A DNA stretch of 64,000 nt from CBDCFV01 sp965216425 (lineage in GTDB: Bacteria > Chloroflexota > Dehalococcoidia > Lucifugimonadales > UBA3495). Under the pieces are notes generated by a model. The model was not told the DNA's origin. It saw only the letters and a list, made by a program, of their open reading frames with translations, and ran no database searches. The position numbers were made by a program, and so were the translations under genes. How positions within the stretch are numbered: position 1 is the stretch's first letter; each line of letters begins with the position of its first letter. The stretch is taken from positions 1,426,001-1,490,000 of the forward strand of contig CBDCFV010000007.1 in NCBI GenBank assembly GCA_965216425.1, written 5' to 3'. This document shows positions 1 through 7,993 of the stretch, piece after piece.

Positions 1-1
1 G

Positions 2-1045
2 GAGGCGTTGCTGAACGCCAAGCGTCCCGTCATCCTGGTGGGCGAGGAAGTCCAGTCCCTAGGCGGCACCGAGGAGATAGTCCGACTGGCTGAAATGCTG
101 GGCGCGCCGGTGGTAACCGGCGATGGGGCAAAGGGCGCAATTCCCGAGGACCATCCGCTGTCTTTGGGGCAGGTCCTGGGCAAACGTATCTGGGGCGAGA
201 ATCCGTTGCAGGAGTGGATGGGCACTTGCGACGTGGCGCTTATCGTGGGTTCCATCATGCCCCTGCGAAGCACCATCGAGGTGGGGCTGAAACTTCCCAA
301 GACAGTGATTCACGTTCTGCTGGACGGAGACTCCATCGGGAAGAATTACGACGTGGATGTGCCGATCGTCGCCAATTCCCAAGCGGTGGTCAGGCAGCTT
401 CTGGACGGTATAGGAAACCGCGATGTGTACAAGGGCGACAGCTTCCGCAATGAGATCGACTCCATGCGGACCCAGGTATACCAAACCCTGAAGGAGACGT
501 GGGGCAACGAGACCCGGACCTTTGAGGCCATACGGGCTGCGACCCCGCGCGACACCATATTTTCATTGGACGCCACAGTACCCACCAGCCGCGCCATCCG
601 GTGCCTTCCCATCTACCAGCCCCGCACGTTCATGTACCCCCACGGCTGGGCCGGCATAGGATTTGCGTTCCCGGCGGCAATGGGCGCCAAGGTGGGCAAG
701 CCCAAGCAACCGGTGGTGTGTGTGACCGGCGACGGTGGCTTTCAGTACAATTTCCAGGAACTGGCTACCGCCGCCCAGTACGGCATCAATCCCATTGTCC
801 TGATGTTCAACGACAGTGCTTGGGGTGTGCTGAAAGGGTATCAAAACAACAACTTCAACGGCAGGCTGATGGGTACGGAGTTGATCAACCCCGACTTCGT
901 GAAGCTGTTCGAGAGCTACGGGTTCGAGGGCACAAAAGTATCGACAGTCGATGAAATGACCCGCGCCTTGGAGAAGGCTGTCGCCTCCGACAAAATCCAG
1001 CTTATAGAGGTGCTGATTCCCGACGGTTTCGGGGCGTTGGTGTAA
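2..1045 (+). CDS. TPP-dependent acetolactate synthase-like enzyme, C-terminal part (cut by window edge)
   Basis: The reading frame is open to the left edge, so the N-terminal pyrimidine-binding domain, which carries the catalytic Glu, lies outside the window. What remains is the middle domain (from KRPVILVGEE, family-typical in this enzyme class) and the C-terminal pyrophosphate-binding domain with GDGGF near residue 240, followed by the downstream FND of the GDG-X(25-30)-N metal/TPP motif. Enzymes of this family decarboxylate 2-keto acids and transfer the resulting carbanion; the substrate here cannot be read from the sequence. Two more members of the same superfamily occur in this window near 20.5 and 22.6 kb, so this looks like an expanded family. 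A TTG at position 8 is in frame but is not a credible start, because it would begin inside the middle domain. Confidence 0.9.
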   Translation, partial: EALLNAKRPVILVGEEVQSLGGTEEIVRLAEMLGAPVVTGDGAKGAIPEDHPLSLGQVLGKRIWGENPLQEWMGTCDVALIVGSIMPLRSTIEVGLKLPKTVIHVLLDGDSIGKNYDVDVPIVANSQAVVRQLLDGIGNRDVYKGDSFRNEIDSMRTQVYQTLKETWGNETRTFEAIRAATPRDTIFSLDATVPTSRAIRCLPIYQPRTFMYPHGWAGIGFAFPAAMGAKVGKPKQPVVCVTGDGGFQYNFQELATAAQYGINPIVLMFNDSAWGVLKGYQNNNFNGRLMGTELINPDFVKLFESYGFEGTKVSTVDEMTRALEKAVASDKIQLIEVLIPDGFGALV

Positions 1046-1235
1046 GCTGGTCCGGTCAAGCAACACCGGGACCTGTTCAGGGCCGGTGACTCGAAGTGCA
1101 GGCCCCGTTACTTTGTGAACCAGCGCCGCCGAGCTAACATAAGGTAAGCCGAGTGAGCGGCCGGCCCCGTCCTCATGTGTAGGTCGGAATATACTGTTGG
1201 GCCACGTTATTAAACCTCAGGAGCCTAGCTATCCA

Positions 1236-2690
1236 ATGCTGGCCCCCCAATCCAACGACCACCTCTCAACAAGTCAACGACACCAACGCCGCGTCTACCC
1301 TCTGGACGCCCACGAGCTGACCGAGGAGCAGATTGCCGTTGCATTTGCGATGACGTCACGGAGGCCTGAGCCTTTCGACGAGATCGCCCGACAGGTCAGC
1401 GAGGAGAAGGCCGCCGATTTCCACGAAAGGTGGGTATTGGGGTACGGCCATGCGTCGGTGGCCGAGCACGCGGTGGTCCACCTCGCCGTTGAGAACGTTT
1501 CCCGCTTGGCCTGCGACACTCTCGAAGACAACCGCTTGGCGTCCTACACTGAAAAGTCGTCCAGGTACCAGGTAATAGGCCGGGGTTTCTACCATGTGCC
1601 GACGGAGTTGGATAGACATCCATCCCTTCGGACAGAGTACGTGGCTGCCTGCGACGCGCTATTCGACGGCTATTCGAATCTCATCGAGAAGTGCATGGTG
1701 CACCTGCGCCGGAACAACCCCCAAGGACAGAGAGAAAGGGAGGGAGTTTACAATCTCCGGTTGCGTCGTATCGCCACCGACCATTGCCGCGCAGTCCTGC
1801 CAGCGGCGACTCTGACCAACGTAGGTGTTACCGCCAACGCCCGCACCCTGGAGCACGCCGTATCCAAGCTCTTGTCCGGCAATCTGATGGAGGAAAACCA
1901 ACTGGGGCTGGAAGTGCGGGAGCAGGGCCGGCAAATCACGCCAACGTTAATCAAGTACGCCGAAAGGAACGAGTATTTGTCGCGGAATGCGGAACGGCAA
2001 CGGATTTTAGCTGCCCGCCTTGGATTAGAGGATGAGCGTCCGGGTTCAGTCGAACAGTCCATCCGGAAAGACGAGCCTCCCCAAGTCCGGTTGGTCCACT
2101 GGGACCCACAGGCCGAAGAGAAAATCGCCGCTGCCCTGCTGTACGGCGGTTCCCACCTGAATTATGAGCAGGTGTGGCGGCAAGTCCAGAACATGGGTCC
2201 CGATGCCCGTCGGGAAATCATTGACGAGGCCTTGGAGGGCCTCGGACCACACGACGCGCCAGTCCGGGAATTGGAAATGGTCGATTACACCTTCGAGTAC
2301 TTGATGGACTATGGCGCGTACCGGGAGTTCAAACGACACCGTATACAGTCATACTTCCCACAATTGCTTACCGTCGCTCGCGGGTACCAGGTGCCTTCAG
2401 TGGTGGCGGATGCGGGGTTGACCGGGGAGTTTGAAGAGGTAGTTGCGGCGGCGGAGAGAGCCTTTTGGAACGTCCACCAAGAATTGCCGGTCGTGGCGCA
2501 ATACTTGGTGACACACGCCCACAACCGGCGGGTGTTGTCCAAGCTGAACCTGCGGGAGTGCTACCACCTGTTCAAGCTGAGGACATCGGAAATGGCCCAC
2601 TTCTCAATCCGGGAGCCGGTGAAAGAAGCGTTGGATTTGGCGTCGGAAAAGCATCCTCAACTATTCCGCCATTTGCAACGCAGGGACTAA
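1236..2690 (+). CDS. thyX: FAD-dependent thymidylate synthase family protein with two ThyX-like domains
   Basis: ThyX enzymes make dTMP from dUMP with FAD, NADPH and methylene-THF. The protein is 484 residues from the ATG at 1236, which has AGGAG at 1219-1223, about twice the usual 220-250. Domain 1 carries GHASVAEH (residues 71-78) and a motif DNRLASYTEKSSRY (98-111) that matches the SxRY half of the ThyX signature but has lost the RHR half. Domain 2 carries RHRIQSYFPQ (367-376), which keeps RHR but loses the rest, then NLRECYHLFKLR near 438. The two halves therefore look complementary, as if one composite active site were shared between fused domains. A TTG at 1197 would extend the N-terminus by 13 residues without a good ribosome site. 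The thymidylate synthase role is inferred; a divergent function is possible. Confidence 0.8.
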   Translation: MLAPQSNDHLSTSQRHQRRVYPLDAHELTEEQIAVAFAMTSRRPEPFDEIARQVSEEKAADFHERWVLGYGHASVAEHAVVHLAVENVSRLACDTLEDNRLASYTEKSSRYQVIGRGFYHVPTELDRHPSLRTEYVAACDALFDGYSNLIEKCMVHLRRNNPQGQREREGVYNLRLRRIATDHCRAVLPAATLTNVGVTANARTLEHAVSKLLSGNLMEENQLGLEVREQGRQITPTLIKYAERNEYLSRNAERQRILAARLGLEDERPGSVEQSIRKDEPPQVRLVHWDPQAEEKIAAALLYGGSHLNYEQVWRQVQNMGPDARREIIDEALEGLGPHDAPVRELEMVDYTFEYLMDYGAYREFKRHRIQSYFPQLLTVARGYQVPSVVADAGLTGEFEEVVAAAERAFWNVHQELPVVAQYLVTHAHNRRVLSKLNLRECYHLFKLRTSEMAHFSIREPVKEALDLASEKHPQLFRHLQRRD

Positions 2691-2732
2691 TCCGGCCGGC
2701 ATCCGTTTGACGCCGACCAGCAATAGTACGGG

Positions 2733-3242
2733 TCAGGGTTGGGCAAGGCGGGCGGTTATCGCCGCCAATCGGACGCCCAAGTCTCTGGCTTGGGCCAGGT
2801 CTTCACCGGTCACCTCTCCGGCTGCCGTGGCGCCGTAGTAGGAGCCGGAGGTCCGCATCCGTTCCGACCAACGCAGCCCAACCACCAACATGCCGCCCGC
2901 CAGCAGCCAGTGAAGCAGTTGCAGCAAAGTCATTTCCAAGCCTGAATGACGCCCCGATCCGGTAGTGAACGCCGCCGCCGGCTTGCCTGCCAAGGTCCCC
3001 TCTTCCCAGAAGTCTCCCTGATCATCGAGCCACGACTTGAGAGAGCCTGTCATGCCGCTCCAGTTTGGAGAGCCCAGCATCAGGCCGTCGGCGGAGAGCA
3101 GGTCATCGCGGGTTGCTTGGGACAGAGTCATTAGCTTGGGTGCCGCCAAACCCGTTTGGGATACGCCCTCAGCGGCGGCTTCGGCCAACGCCCTGATGGC
3201 GCTGCCTTTGTCGTCAAACAGGACTAGGACGGAAATCGGCAA
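2733..3242 (-). CDS. Flavodoxin/WrbA-like FMN reductase family protein
   Basis: The 169-residue product has a flavodoxin-like fold pattern: a first beta strand ISVLVLF, a phosphate-loop region replaced by DDKGSAI, then GLMLGSPNWSGMTGSLKSWLD near residues 53-73 and AAAFTTGSGRHSGLE near 90-104. The PxWxG and TTGSGRHSG segments are typical of WrbA/NAD(P)H:quinone oxidoreductase relatives that bind FMN. It is probably a cytosolic flavin redox protein. The start is a TTG only 12 bases after the stop of a small zinc-ribbon gene, so the two are very likely co-transcribed with the PaREP1-like gene upstream. The substrate is unknown. Confidence 0.75.
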   Translation of the reverse strand: MPISVLVLFDDKGSAIRALAEAAAEGVSQTGLAAPKLMTLSQATRDDLLSADGLMLGSPNWSGMTGSLKSWLDDQGDFWEEGTLAGKPAAAFTTGSGRHSGLEMTLLQLLHWLLAGGMLVVGLRWSERMRTSGSYYGATAAGEVTGEDLAQARDLGVRLAAITARLAQP

Positions 3243-3254
3243 AGTGATGGCTCG

Positions 3255-3374
3255 CTACGGGTCGGAGCAGTCCCTGGTATAGCCGCAGTTGGGGCAGATT
3301 ATCTTGCACTTCATTTCCAGCATGGGGGTATTGCAAATGTCACATGCAAGAACAGGAGGAGAAGGATTGTTCAT
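3255..3374 (-). CDS. Small zinc-ribbon protein (39 residues)
   Basis: This short gene is read on the minus strand from an ATG at 3374 to a TAG at 3255. Its product has two CxxC knuckles, CDIC at residues 11-14 and CPNC at 27-30, with further cysteines at 23 and 36 in CPNCGYTRDCSDP. It is a compact zinc-binding ribbon. An AGGAG lies about 12 bases upstream of the start. The gene sits exactly between the PaREP1-like gene (ends 21 bases before it) and the flavodoxin-like gene (starts 12 bases after it) on the same strand, which supports it being real. From memory, similar tiny ribbons are annotated only as hypothetical proteins in other bacteria. The role is unknown; a nucleic-acid or protein adaptor is plausible. 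Confidence 0.75.
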   Translation of the reverse strand: MNNPSPPVLACDICNTPMLEMKCKIICPNCGYTRDCSDP

Positions 3375-3395
3375 GCCCGTGCACGGCTCCTTTAT

Positions 3396-3809
3396 TCAGT
3401 GTTGGCCTTGGCTATGCGTACCGGTCAACGGTTCCAGTATATCCAACAACTCCGCCACATGCTCCAAATCTACTTCAATTCCTGTGGCGTCAAGCAGGAG
3501 TTTGCGCTTGTAAAAGTTCCCGTGCAGGTCGTTGGCGATGCCGCGCAATCCCGGCAGTCTAGCGTCGCCGGTCAAGATGCGGGCATTTTCCATCACCTGG
3601 CTGAAGTGTTCGTGCGTGCTGTACTCCCAGCCTTGGGCCGTCGCCGCGGCCTTGGCCATCCAGCGGGCTGCTCCCCAGCCTTTTTCAGAGGCTTGGTGCA
3701 GGTCATCTTCGGCCAAGTACTCCCTGCTTTTGGACAAGAACTCGCGGGCCTGTTGCCGGTAGTCGGCCACCGCGGCAAGGTCGGGGACTGCTTGTTCCGC
3801 ATTTAACAT
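3396..3809 (-). CDS. PaREP1/HEPN-like helical protein
   Basis: The protein is 137 residues, all-helical in character, with the segment SREYLAEDDLHQASEKGWGAA (about 28-48) typical of PaREP1-family proteins, which are related to HEPN domains. No clear RxxxxH ribonuclease motif is seen; an HGNFYKRK segment lies near residue 94. The ATG at 3809 has CGGAG upstream. It is first in a probable minus-strand operon with the zinc ribbon and flavodoxin-like genes. A second member of the same family lies at 62379-62753 with the matching blocks DLLQASEKAWGA and HANFYQA, so the genome carries diverged paralogues. The function is unknown; HEPN relatives are often parts of toxin-antitoxin or nucleotide-binding pairs, but no MNT partner is adjacent here. 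Confidence 0.65.
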   Translation of the reverse strand: MLNAEQAVPDLAAVADYRQQAREFLSKSREYLAEDDLHQASEKGWGAARWMAKAAATAQGWEYSTHEHFSQVMENARILTGDARLPGLRGIANDLHGNFYKRKLLLDATGIEVDLEHVAELLDILEPLTGTHSQGQH

Positions 3810-3861
3810 TGTATTTGCTCCGAGGGCTTGGCAAACGATGGCCGCATGGGTGAGAGACTCG

Positions 3862-4722
3862 CTACCGGGAGATGTTTTTGGCCAGTATCTGCCCCTCCAG
3901 CACCATTTCGGCCTTTTCGGCTCGGCTACTCACCGCAGGATCGGCCGCCAGCCTGACCATATCATACTGGAATATCGGTTCGGGGGGATGAATGTTCACG
4001 GCGCCCCGCCCATGGGAGTCTACTTTCAGTTGGCCGGCCCATATCCTTTCGTCGTTACGCACAAGCCATACGTGATAGCTGGAAGGTTGCTCAAGCTCTG
4101 GCAGCCCATCCACCATCAGCATCGCGCGGCGTCCATCTTCCGCCACCAAGAGCATACCCGAGGCGTTGGCGCTGGGGTGGAGTGGCCTCAGAATTACGTC
4201 GTGGTTGGCAGACGGGCCCAGCCATTCTGTGGCGACCCTCAGTTGGGTGAGCCAGTGGGTCATCTGGGAGACTTGGGCCGTCATGTTGTCCATCCGCTGC
4301 AACACTGTGGTTTCTTTTTGAAGATCATTCAATTGAGAGGACAGAAGATAATAGCCCACCAGGTTATAAAGGGCCAGGGCGATTATCAGGGCGGCTGCCA
4401 TGGGCGCCAGGGTCTTGGTAAGCCTTCCCGCCCACCACGGGGGGGTAGGCGCAACCGTTTCTCGAAGACGGTCGACGACATGAGTCTGAGGTATCGTGGC
4501 CATGATCAGGGCTTGCAGGGCGGGCGGCGGTGGTGTCTGGTTAACGGATTGACCCAACATGGCGGTGGCAGCTTGATACCCCGCAACGGACTCCTGGCAC
4601 GCTGCGCACGACGTCAAGTGGACTTCCACCACGGTGGTCTCGACATCACTCAGGACGTCCAGCGCGTAGGCGCTCAGATGCTCCTCTGGATGGATCGAGT
4701 TACTCGGGTCTTGTGTTAACAT
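3862..4722 (-). CDS. Anti-sigma factor, RskA-like with zinc-finger N-terminus
   Basis: The 286-residue protein has an N-terminal zinc anti-sigma motif, H35-x3-C39-x2-C42 (HLTSCAAC), a single transmembrane segment at about 106-128 (LAPMAAALIIALALYNLVGYYLL), a short coiled region, and a C-terminal extracytoplasmic domain like that of anti-sigma-K factors (VDGLPELEQPSSYHVWLV near 215). It would hold the adjacent ECF sigma factor at the membrane until an external signal releases it. Its start overlaps the end of the sigma gene by 23 bases, so translation is probably coupled. The signal sensed is unknown. Confidence 0.88.
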   Translation of the reverse strand: MLTQDPSNSIHPEEHLSAYALDVLSDVETTVVEVHLTSCAACQESVAGYQAATAMLGQSVNQTPPPPALQALIMATIPQTHVVDRLRETVAPTPPWWAGRLTKTLAPMAAALIIALALYNLVGYYLLSSQLNDLQKETTVLQRMDNMTAQVSQMTHWLTQLRVATEWLGPSANHDVILRPLHPSANASGMLLVAEDGRRAMLMVDGLPELEQPSSYHVWLVRNDERIWAGQLKVDSHGRGAVNIHPPEPIFQYDMVRLAADPAVSSRAEKAEMVLEGQILAKNISR

Positions 4723-5284
4723 CTTCCTCCAGCACCGACTTCAGCTTCCGCATTGCCAGACGGACTCGTGTCTTCACTGTGCCCAGCGGCTGCTGAAGCG
4801 TCGTTGCCATCTCGGACTGGGAGTAGCCTTCGAAGTAGCCAAGAAGGATTACTTGACGCTGTTCAGGCGGCAGCGTGGCCAACGCGGCCATGATGCGGTC
4901 CCGGTCCAATTTCGTCTCCACTTCTTCCTCGGTGGAGATTCTCGAGGACGGAAGGAATTCGAGTGTGTCGTAGGCGCCCTGATCGGTGACGGCCGCACCG
5001 CGCCGCTGCGACCGGATCATGTCTATTATCTTGTGATGGGCCACGCTCATTATCCAGGCCTTGGGCTCACCCCGGTCTGATTTGTAGCTGGACGCCTTGA
5101 GCCAGATGTTTAAGAAAACGTCCTGTGTCGCTTCCTCAGCAAGGGCTTCCTGCTTGAGCATAAACATAGCCAGAGAGTAGACCGACGACGCGTACTTGGT
5201 GTAAAGGGCTTCTAAAGCGTCCTTTTCCGACGACGCAATACACGACATAAGCTGGCGGTCGTCCAATTCCTGGTAATCGACCAC
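4700..5284 (-). CDS. ECF-type RNA polymerase sigma factor
   Basis: The 194-residue product has sigma region 2 at about 25-95 (YTKYASSVYSLAMFML, then DVFLNIWLKAS and KAWIMSVAHHKIIDMIRSQRR) and region 4 at about 140-190 (LPPEQRQVILLGYFEGYSQ, then LGTVKTRVRLAMRKLK). There is no region 3, as expected for ECF sigmas. I choose the GTG at 5284 because GGGAG lies 9 bases upstream; a TTG 39 bases further up has no ribosome site. The cognate anti-sigma follows with a 23-base overlap. A GGAAC-N17-GTC sequence just upstream may be the promoter it recognises itself. Confidence 0.9.
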   Translation of the reverse strand: MVDYQELDDRQLMSCIASSEKDALEALYTKYASSVYSLAMFMLKQEALAEEATQDVFLNIWLKASSYKSDRGEPKAWIMSVAHHKIIDMIRSQRRGAAVTDQGAYDTLEFLPSSRISTEEEVETKLDRDRIMAALATLPPEQRQVILLGYFEGYSQSEMATTLQQPLGTVKTRVRLAMRKLKSVLEEDVNTRPE

Positions 5285-5304
5285 CTGGTTACACTCCCTT
5301 GCCG

Positions 5305-5329
5305 GACACCAAGAAGCCCGCAATGTTCC
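5305..5329 (-). promoter_or_regulatory. Candidate ECF sigma-dependent promoter (autoregulation)
   Basis: On the minus strand the sequence reads GGAAC (5329-5325), 17 bases, then GTC (5307-5305). This matches the GGAAC / GTC pattern of many ECF-dependent promoters. Transcription would start a few bases before the GGGAG ribosome site of the sigma gene, giving a very short leader. ECF genes usually control themselves, so this is a reasonable autoregulatory site, but it rests on motif and position only. Confidence 0.45.
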
Positions 5330-5524
5330 TTACGGGTTTAAGGGCTTTTTGGATTCGACCAGCGTCATGGGATACGGCCACAGCTTTGTGCAGCCCGTCA
5401 ATCCGAAGGACTGGAGTCGTTCGGCGCCAACCCCGGCGGCCCGTACCAAGCGGGTTGGTCCTTGATGGGACCGAGGCAGGCAAACGGATGCTCCTATGGT
5501 GAGTAACCATCGTCATGAAGTTTG

Positions 5525-6913
5525 TCACGCTTCCGGAATCACCATGCTTTCGAACAAGGGATCTAGGGCGGGCAATTCTTCCAGAGACCAGACAAGTTCC
5601 AATACCCGGTCCCGTTGCGGCGCGGGCAGCACACCGGCGGCCAAGCGGTGGAACTTGGCTTCCACCTCAGCGTCGCTCATGGGATTGCGCCGATTTCCCT
5701 TGGGGTTACGTGTACTGGCCTCATGCACTTGGCCGGACAGGTCAGTAACTTCCATGCGGCAGTTGAACTCGGAAGGGTAGTTGGCGGTGAACTCCGGGTC
5801 TTCCACCAAGGTCATCTTTGCCATGATGCTGCGCAAGGCCGGGTCGAGGATGCGAGCGTCTGTAAAGCTGTCCTCGGTCACATCGCCGTCTTGAAGCGCC
5901 GCCGCCACCAAGTAGGGAATGCTGTGGTCGGCGGTCTCCCTAGTCTTTGGGTCCCACTTTTCAGGCTCAGTAGCCGCGGAACTGATAGCCCCGCCGTATG
6001 AGTGAATCCGAATCGACGCTATATCGCCGGGAGAAACCCGGGAACGGATATCCAACGCCATCTCGATAGGAGCTTGAGTGTGGATTTGCGAAGGAAAGGA
6101 CTTGAAGGTGGTCTCCATTATGCGAAAGCCGGTAGGACAATCGGAGTCCACGTTGCCCAGTTTGGGCAGATGTGGCGTTTCTGGTTGATTGCCCAAGGCT
6201 TGGGACCAAAGGCCGCGCCGTCCCTCGAATGGTTCGAAGGGGCCGGTCATCCCTTTAGCCGCCAACTGGGCCGCGAAAATACCTGCCTTGGTCGCGCTGG
6301 CGGCGGCGCACCCTTTCCACATGGAAAGCTCGCCGGTGCGTGTAACCCCCAGAGGCAGGTTGGGTGCAACCGCCAAGGAAATGGCGTGCCCCATTCGCTG
6401 CTGGTCCAGCCCCAGTATCTTGCCGGTGGCGCACGCGGCGCCGATGACGCTGAACATGCCTTGGTCCCAGCCGTGGTCTCCCGACACTACCTCGTCGCTC
6501 AAGCGGCAGAACACCTCGTAAGCCAGGACCGTCGCGGTGATTAACGCACGTCCGTCGCTGCTTGTGGGGGATGCCAGGGACAATGCCGCGGGTATCATGT
6601 CGCTGGGATGCCCGCCGCCGGGTGAAAAGTATGAGTCGTTGCAGTCCAGGTAGCGAATCATAACGCCGTTGGCGAAGGCGGCCATATCCGGGGAGCTATG
6701 GTCTCCAGTGCCCAATATTCTGGAAGGAGCGGAACTGGAGATGGCCCCGGCCACGGCCCTGGCGATAATGGCGGGCTGGGAAGGGTATCCTCCCAAGGCG
6801 CAACCAAGAGTATCCACCAGGGTCCGTTTGACCTGATGCACCACTTGCGGGCCAAGGTCTTTGTAGCCAATGCCGCACGCGTATGAGCTAATGGCTTCTG
6901 TGGTACGGTCCAT
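5525..6913 (-). CDS. MmgE/PrpD family protein (2-methylcitrate dehydratase-like)
   Basis: The 462-residue protein has the family layout: N-terminal helical domain with TLGCALGGYPSQPAIIARA near 35-53, GDHSSPDMAAFANGVMIRYLDCNDSY near 75-100, SDMIPAALSLA near 109, and the C-terminal lid domain with KSFPSQIHTQAPIEMAL near 265-281 (the family has KxYPxCxxxH here). Members include 2-methylcitrate dehydratase, cis-aconitate decarboxylase and iminodisuccinate epimerase, so the substrate is open. In this protein the usual Cys of the K-YP-C-H segment is replaced (FPSQIH). An ATG at 6913 with a weak GGGAAG upstream is the start. It is 39 bases downstream of an LLM oxidoreductase on the same strand and may be in one operon with it. 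Confidence 0.85.
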   Translation of the reverse strand: MDRTTEAISSYACGIGYKDLGPQVVHQVKRTLVDTLGCALGGYPSQPAIIARAVAGAISSSAPSRILGTGDHSSPDMAAFANGVMIRYLDCNDSYFSPGGGHPSDMIPAALSLASPTSSDGRALITATVLAYEVFCRLSDEVVSGDHGWDQGMFSVIGAACATGKILGLDQQRMGHAISLAVAPNLPLGVTRTGELSMWKGCAAASATKAGIFAAQLAAKGMTGPFEPFEGRRGLWSQALGNQPETPHLPKLGNVDSDCPTGFRIMETTFKSFPSQIHTQAPIEMALDIRSRVSPGDIASIRIHSYGGAISSAATEPEKWDPKTRETADHSIPYLVAAALQDGDVTEDSFTDARILDPALRSIMAKMTLVEDPEFTANYPSEFNCRMEVTDLSGQVHEASTRNPKGNRRNPMSDAEVEAKFHRLAAGVLPAPQRDRVLELVWSLEELPALDPLFESMVIPEA

Positions 6914-6952
6914 AGGTATCTTCCCGTTAGACGCGGCGGCCCAAGGGCCCGC

Positions 6953-7798
6953 CTACCGCAACACCGCTTCCGCCATGCGCTCCAACTGCTCCCCCATTTC
7001 GGCTTCCGTGTCCACGTGCTCGGGTCGCACGATTACCCGGTCAGCGCCAGCGTTCAGCAGAGACTGCACCAAATCGCGTTCCGGCGCCTGCCCGAATACG
7101 GAGATTGTAATCGACTTGGGGTCGCGGCCAACTTCAGCAGCCATCGCGTCCAGCTTGGCTCGGCCGTCCTCCACATCGGCGGCGGTAACCCGGTTGGGCA
7201 GCCATCCGTCGGCGTGGGCCACCACACGACGAAGCACGTTTCTGGCCATGCCGCCCAATACGATTGGCGGGTGGGGTTGCTGCACCGGCTTGGGATAGGA
7301 CTTTACCGGCGGGAAGTCGAAGTAGCGTCCGTGATACTCGGCTTCCTCCTTGGTCCAAAGCTCCTTCATTACCTCGATGGCCTCGCGGGTCTGAGTCCAC
7401 CGGTGATCGAAATCACCGCCCATGAGCTCAGTCTCTTCCCGCAGCCAGCCGGTGCCGATACCCAGGATGAAACGGCCGCCGCTAACCAGGTCCAACGTCG
7501 AGATTTCCTTGGCCAGCAGCAGGGGGTTGCGCTCGGGTATCAAAGTGATGCCGGTGCCCAGCTTGATGGTGCTGGTGACGCCCGAGGCCTTTGCCAATGC
7601 GATGTAAGGGTCTGTGAAGTGCGAGTAGGTCCAGGGAATTTCACCACCCGTTGCTGGGAAAGGGCTGTTGCTGTGGACCGGCACCGCCGGATGCTCGGCA
7701 TACCAGATGGAGTCGAAGCCCAATTCCTCGGCTTTCTTGGCCGTGAAAGCCGGGTCAATAGTATAAGCGGGTAGCGGTGTCGAAACTCCTACGGGCAT
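6953..7798 (-). CDS. LLM-class flavin/F420-dependent oxidoreductase
   Basis: The 281-residue product is a luciferase-like TIM-barrel oxidoreductase: KAEELGFDSIWYAEHPAVP near 21-39, IKLGTGITLIPERNPLLLAKEISTLD near 79-104 and GRFILGIGTGWLREE near 108-122 are hallmark blocks. This group uses F420 or FMN to oxidise or reduce varied organic substrates. The ATG at 7798 follows AGGAGG with optimal spacing. It is shorter than many relatives but has the family-typical end. A second LLM enzyme lies at 58-59 kb; such expansions are known in marine Chloroflexota. The substrate is unknown. Confidence 0.88.
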   Translation of the reverse strand: MPVGVSTPLPAYTIDPAFTAKKAEELGFDSIWYAEHPAVPVHSNSPFPATGGEIPWTYSHFTDPYIALAKASGVTSTIKLGTGITLIPERNPLLLAKEISTLDLVSGGRFILGIGTGWLREETELMGGDFDHRWTQTREAIEVMKELWTKEEAEYHGRYFDFPPVKSYPKPVQQPHPPIVLGGMARNVLRRVVAHADGWLPNRVTAADVEDGRAKLDAMAAEVGRDPKSITISVFGQAPERDLVQSLLNAGADRVIVRPEHVDTEAEMGEQLERMAEAVLR

Positions 7799-7993
7799 GG
7801 GTTAACCTCCTTTGTTAGGACAGGTTTGAGGCGACTATGTTGAAAGCCTCAGTCAAAGTGCATTGAGCAGTATACACAATCTTCCCGTTCACGTGTCGAT
7901 GGTGGCTATTTTTACTCTATACCGCGCTTACAGTGTCATCTCTGATCTCCGCAGAAGTTCTCAGCGCGGCATGTTAGGACGTAGTGGTGAATA

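Noticed and set aside
1049..1072. Possible terminator after the first TPP gene
   Set aside because: GGTCCGGT and ACCGGGACC pair only with a bulge, and no T-run follows.
3838..4719. 293-residue open frame on the plus strand
   Set aside because: It is antisense to the RskA-like anti-sigma gene, which has the H-x3-C-x2-C motif and a membrane helix.
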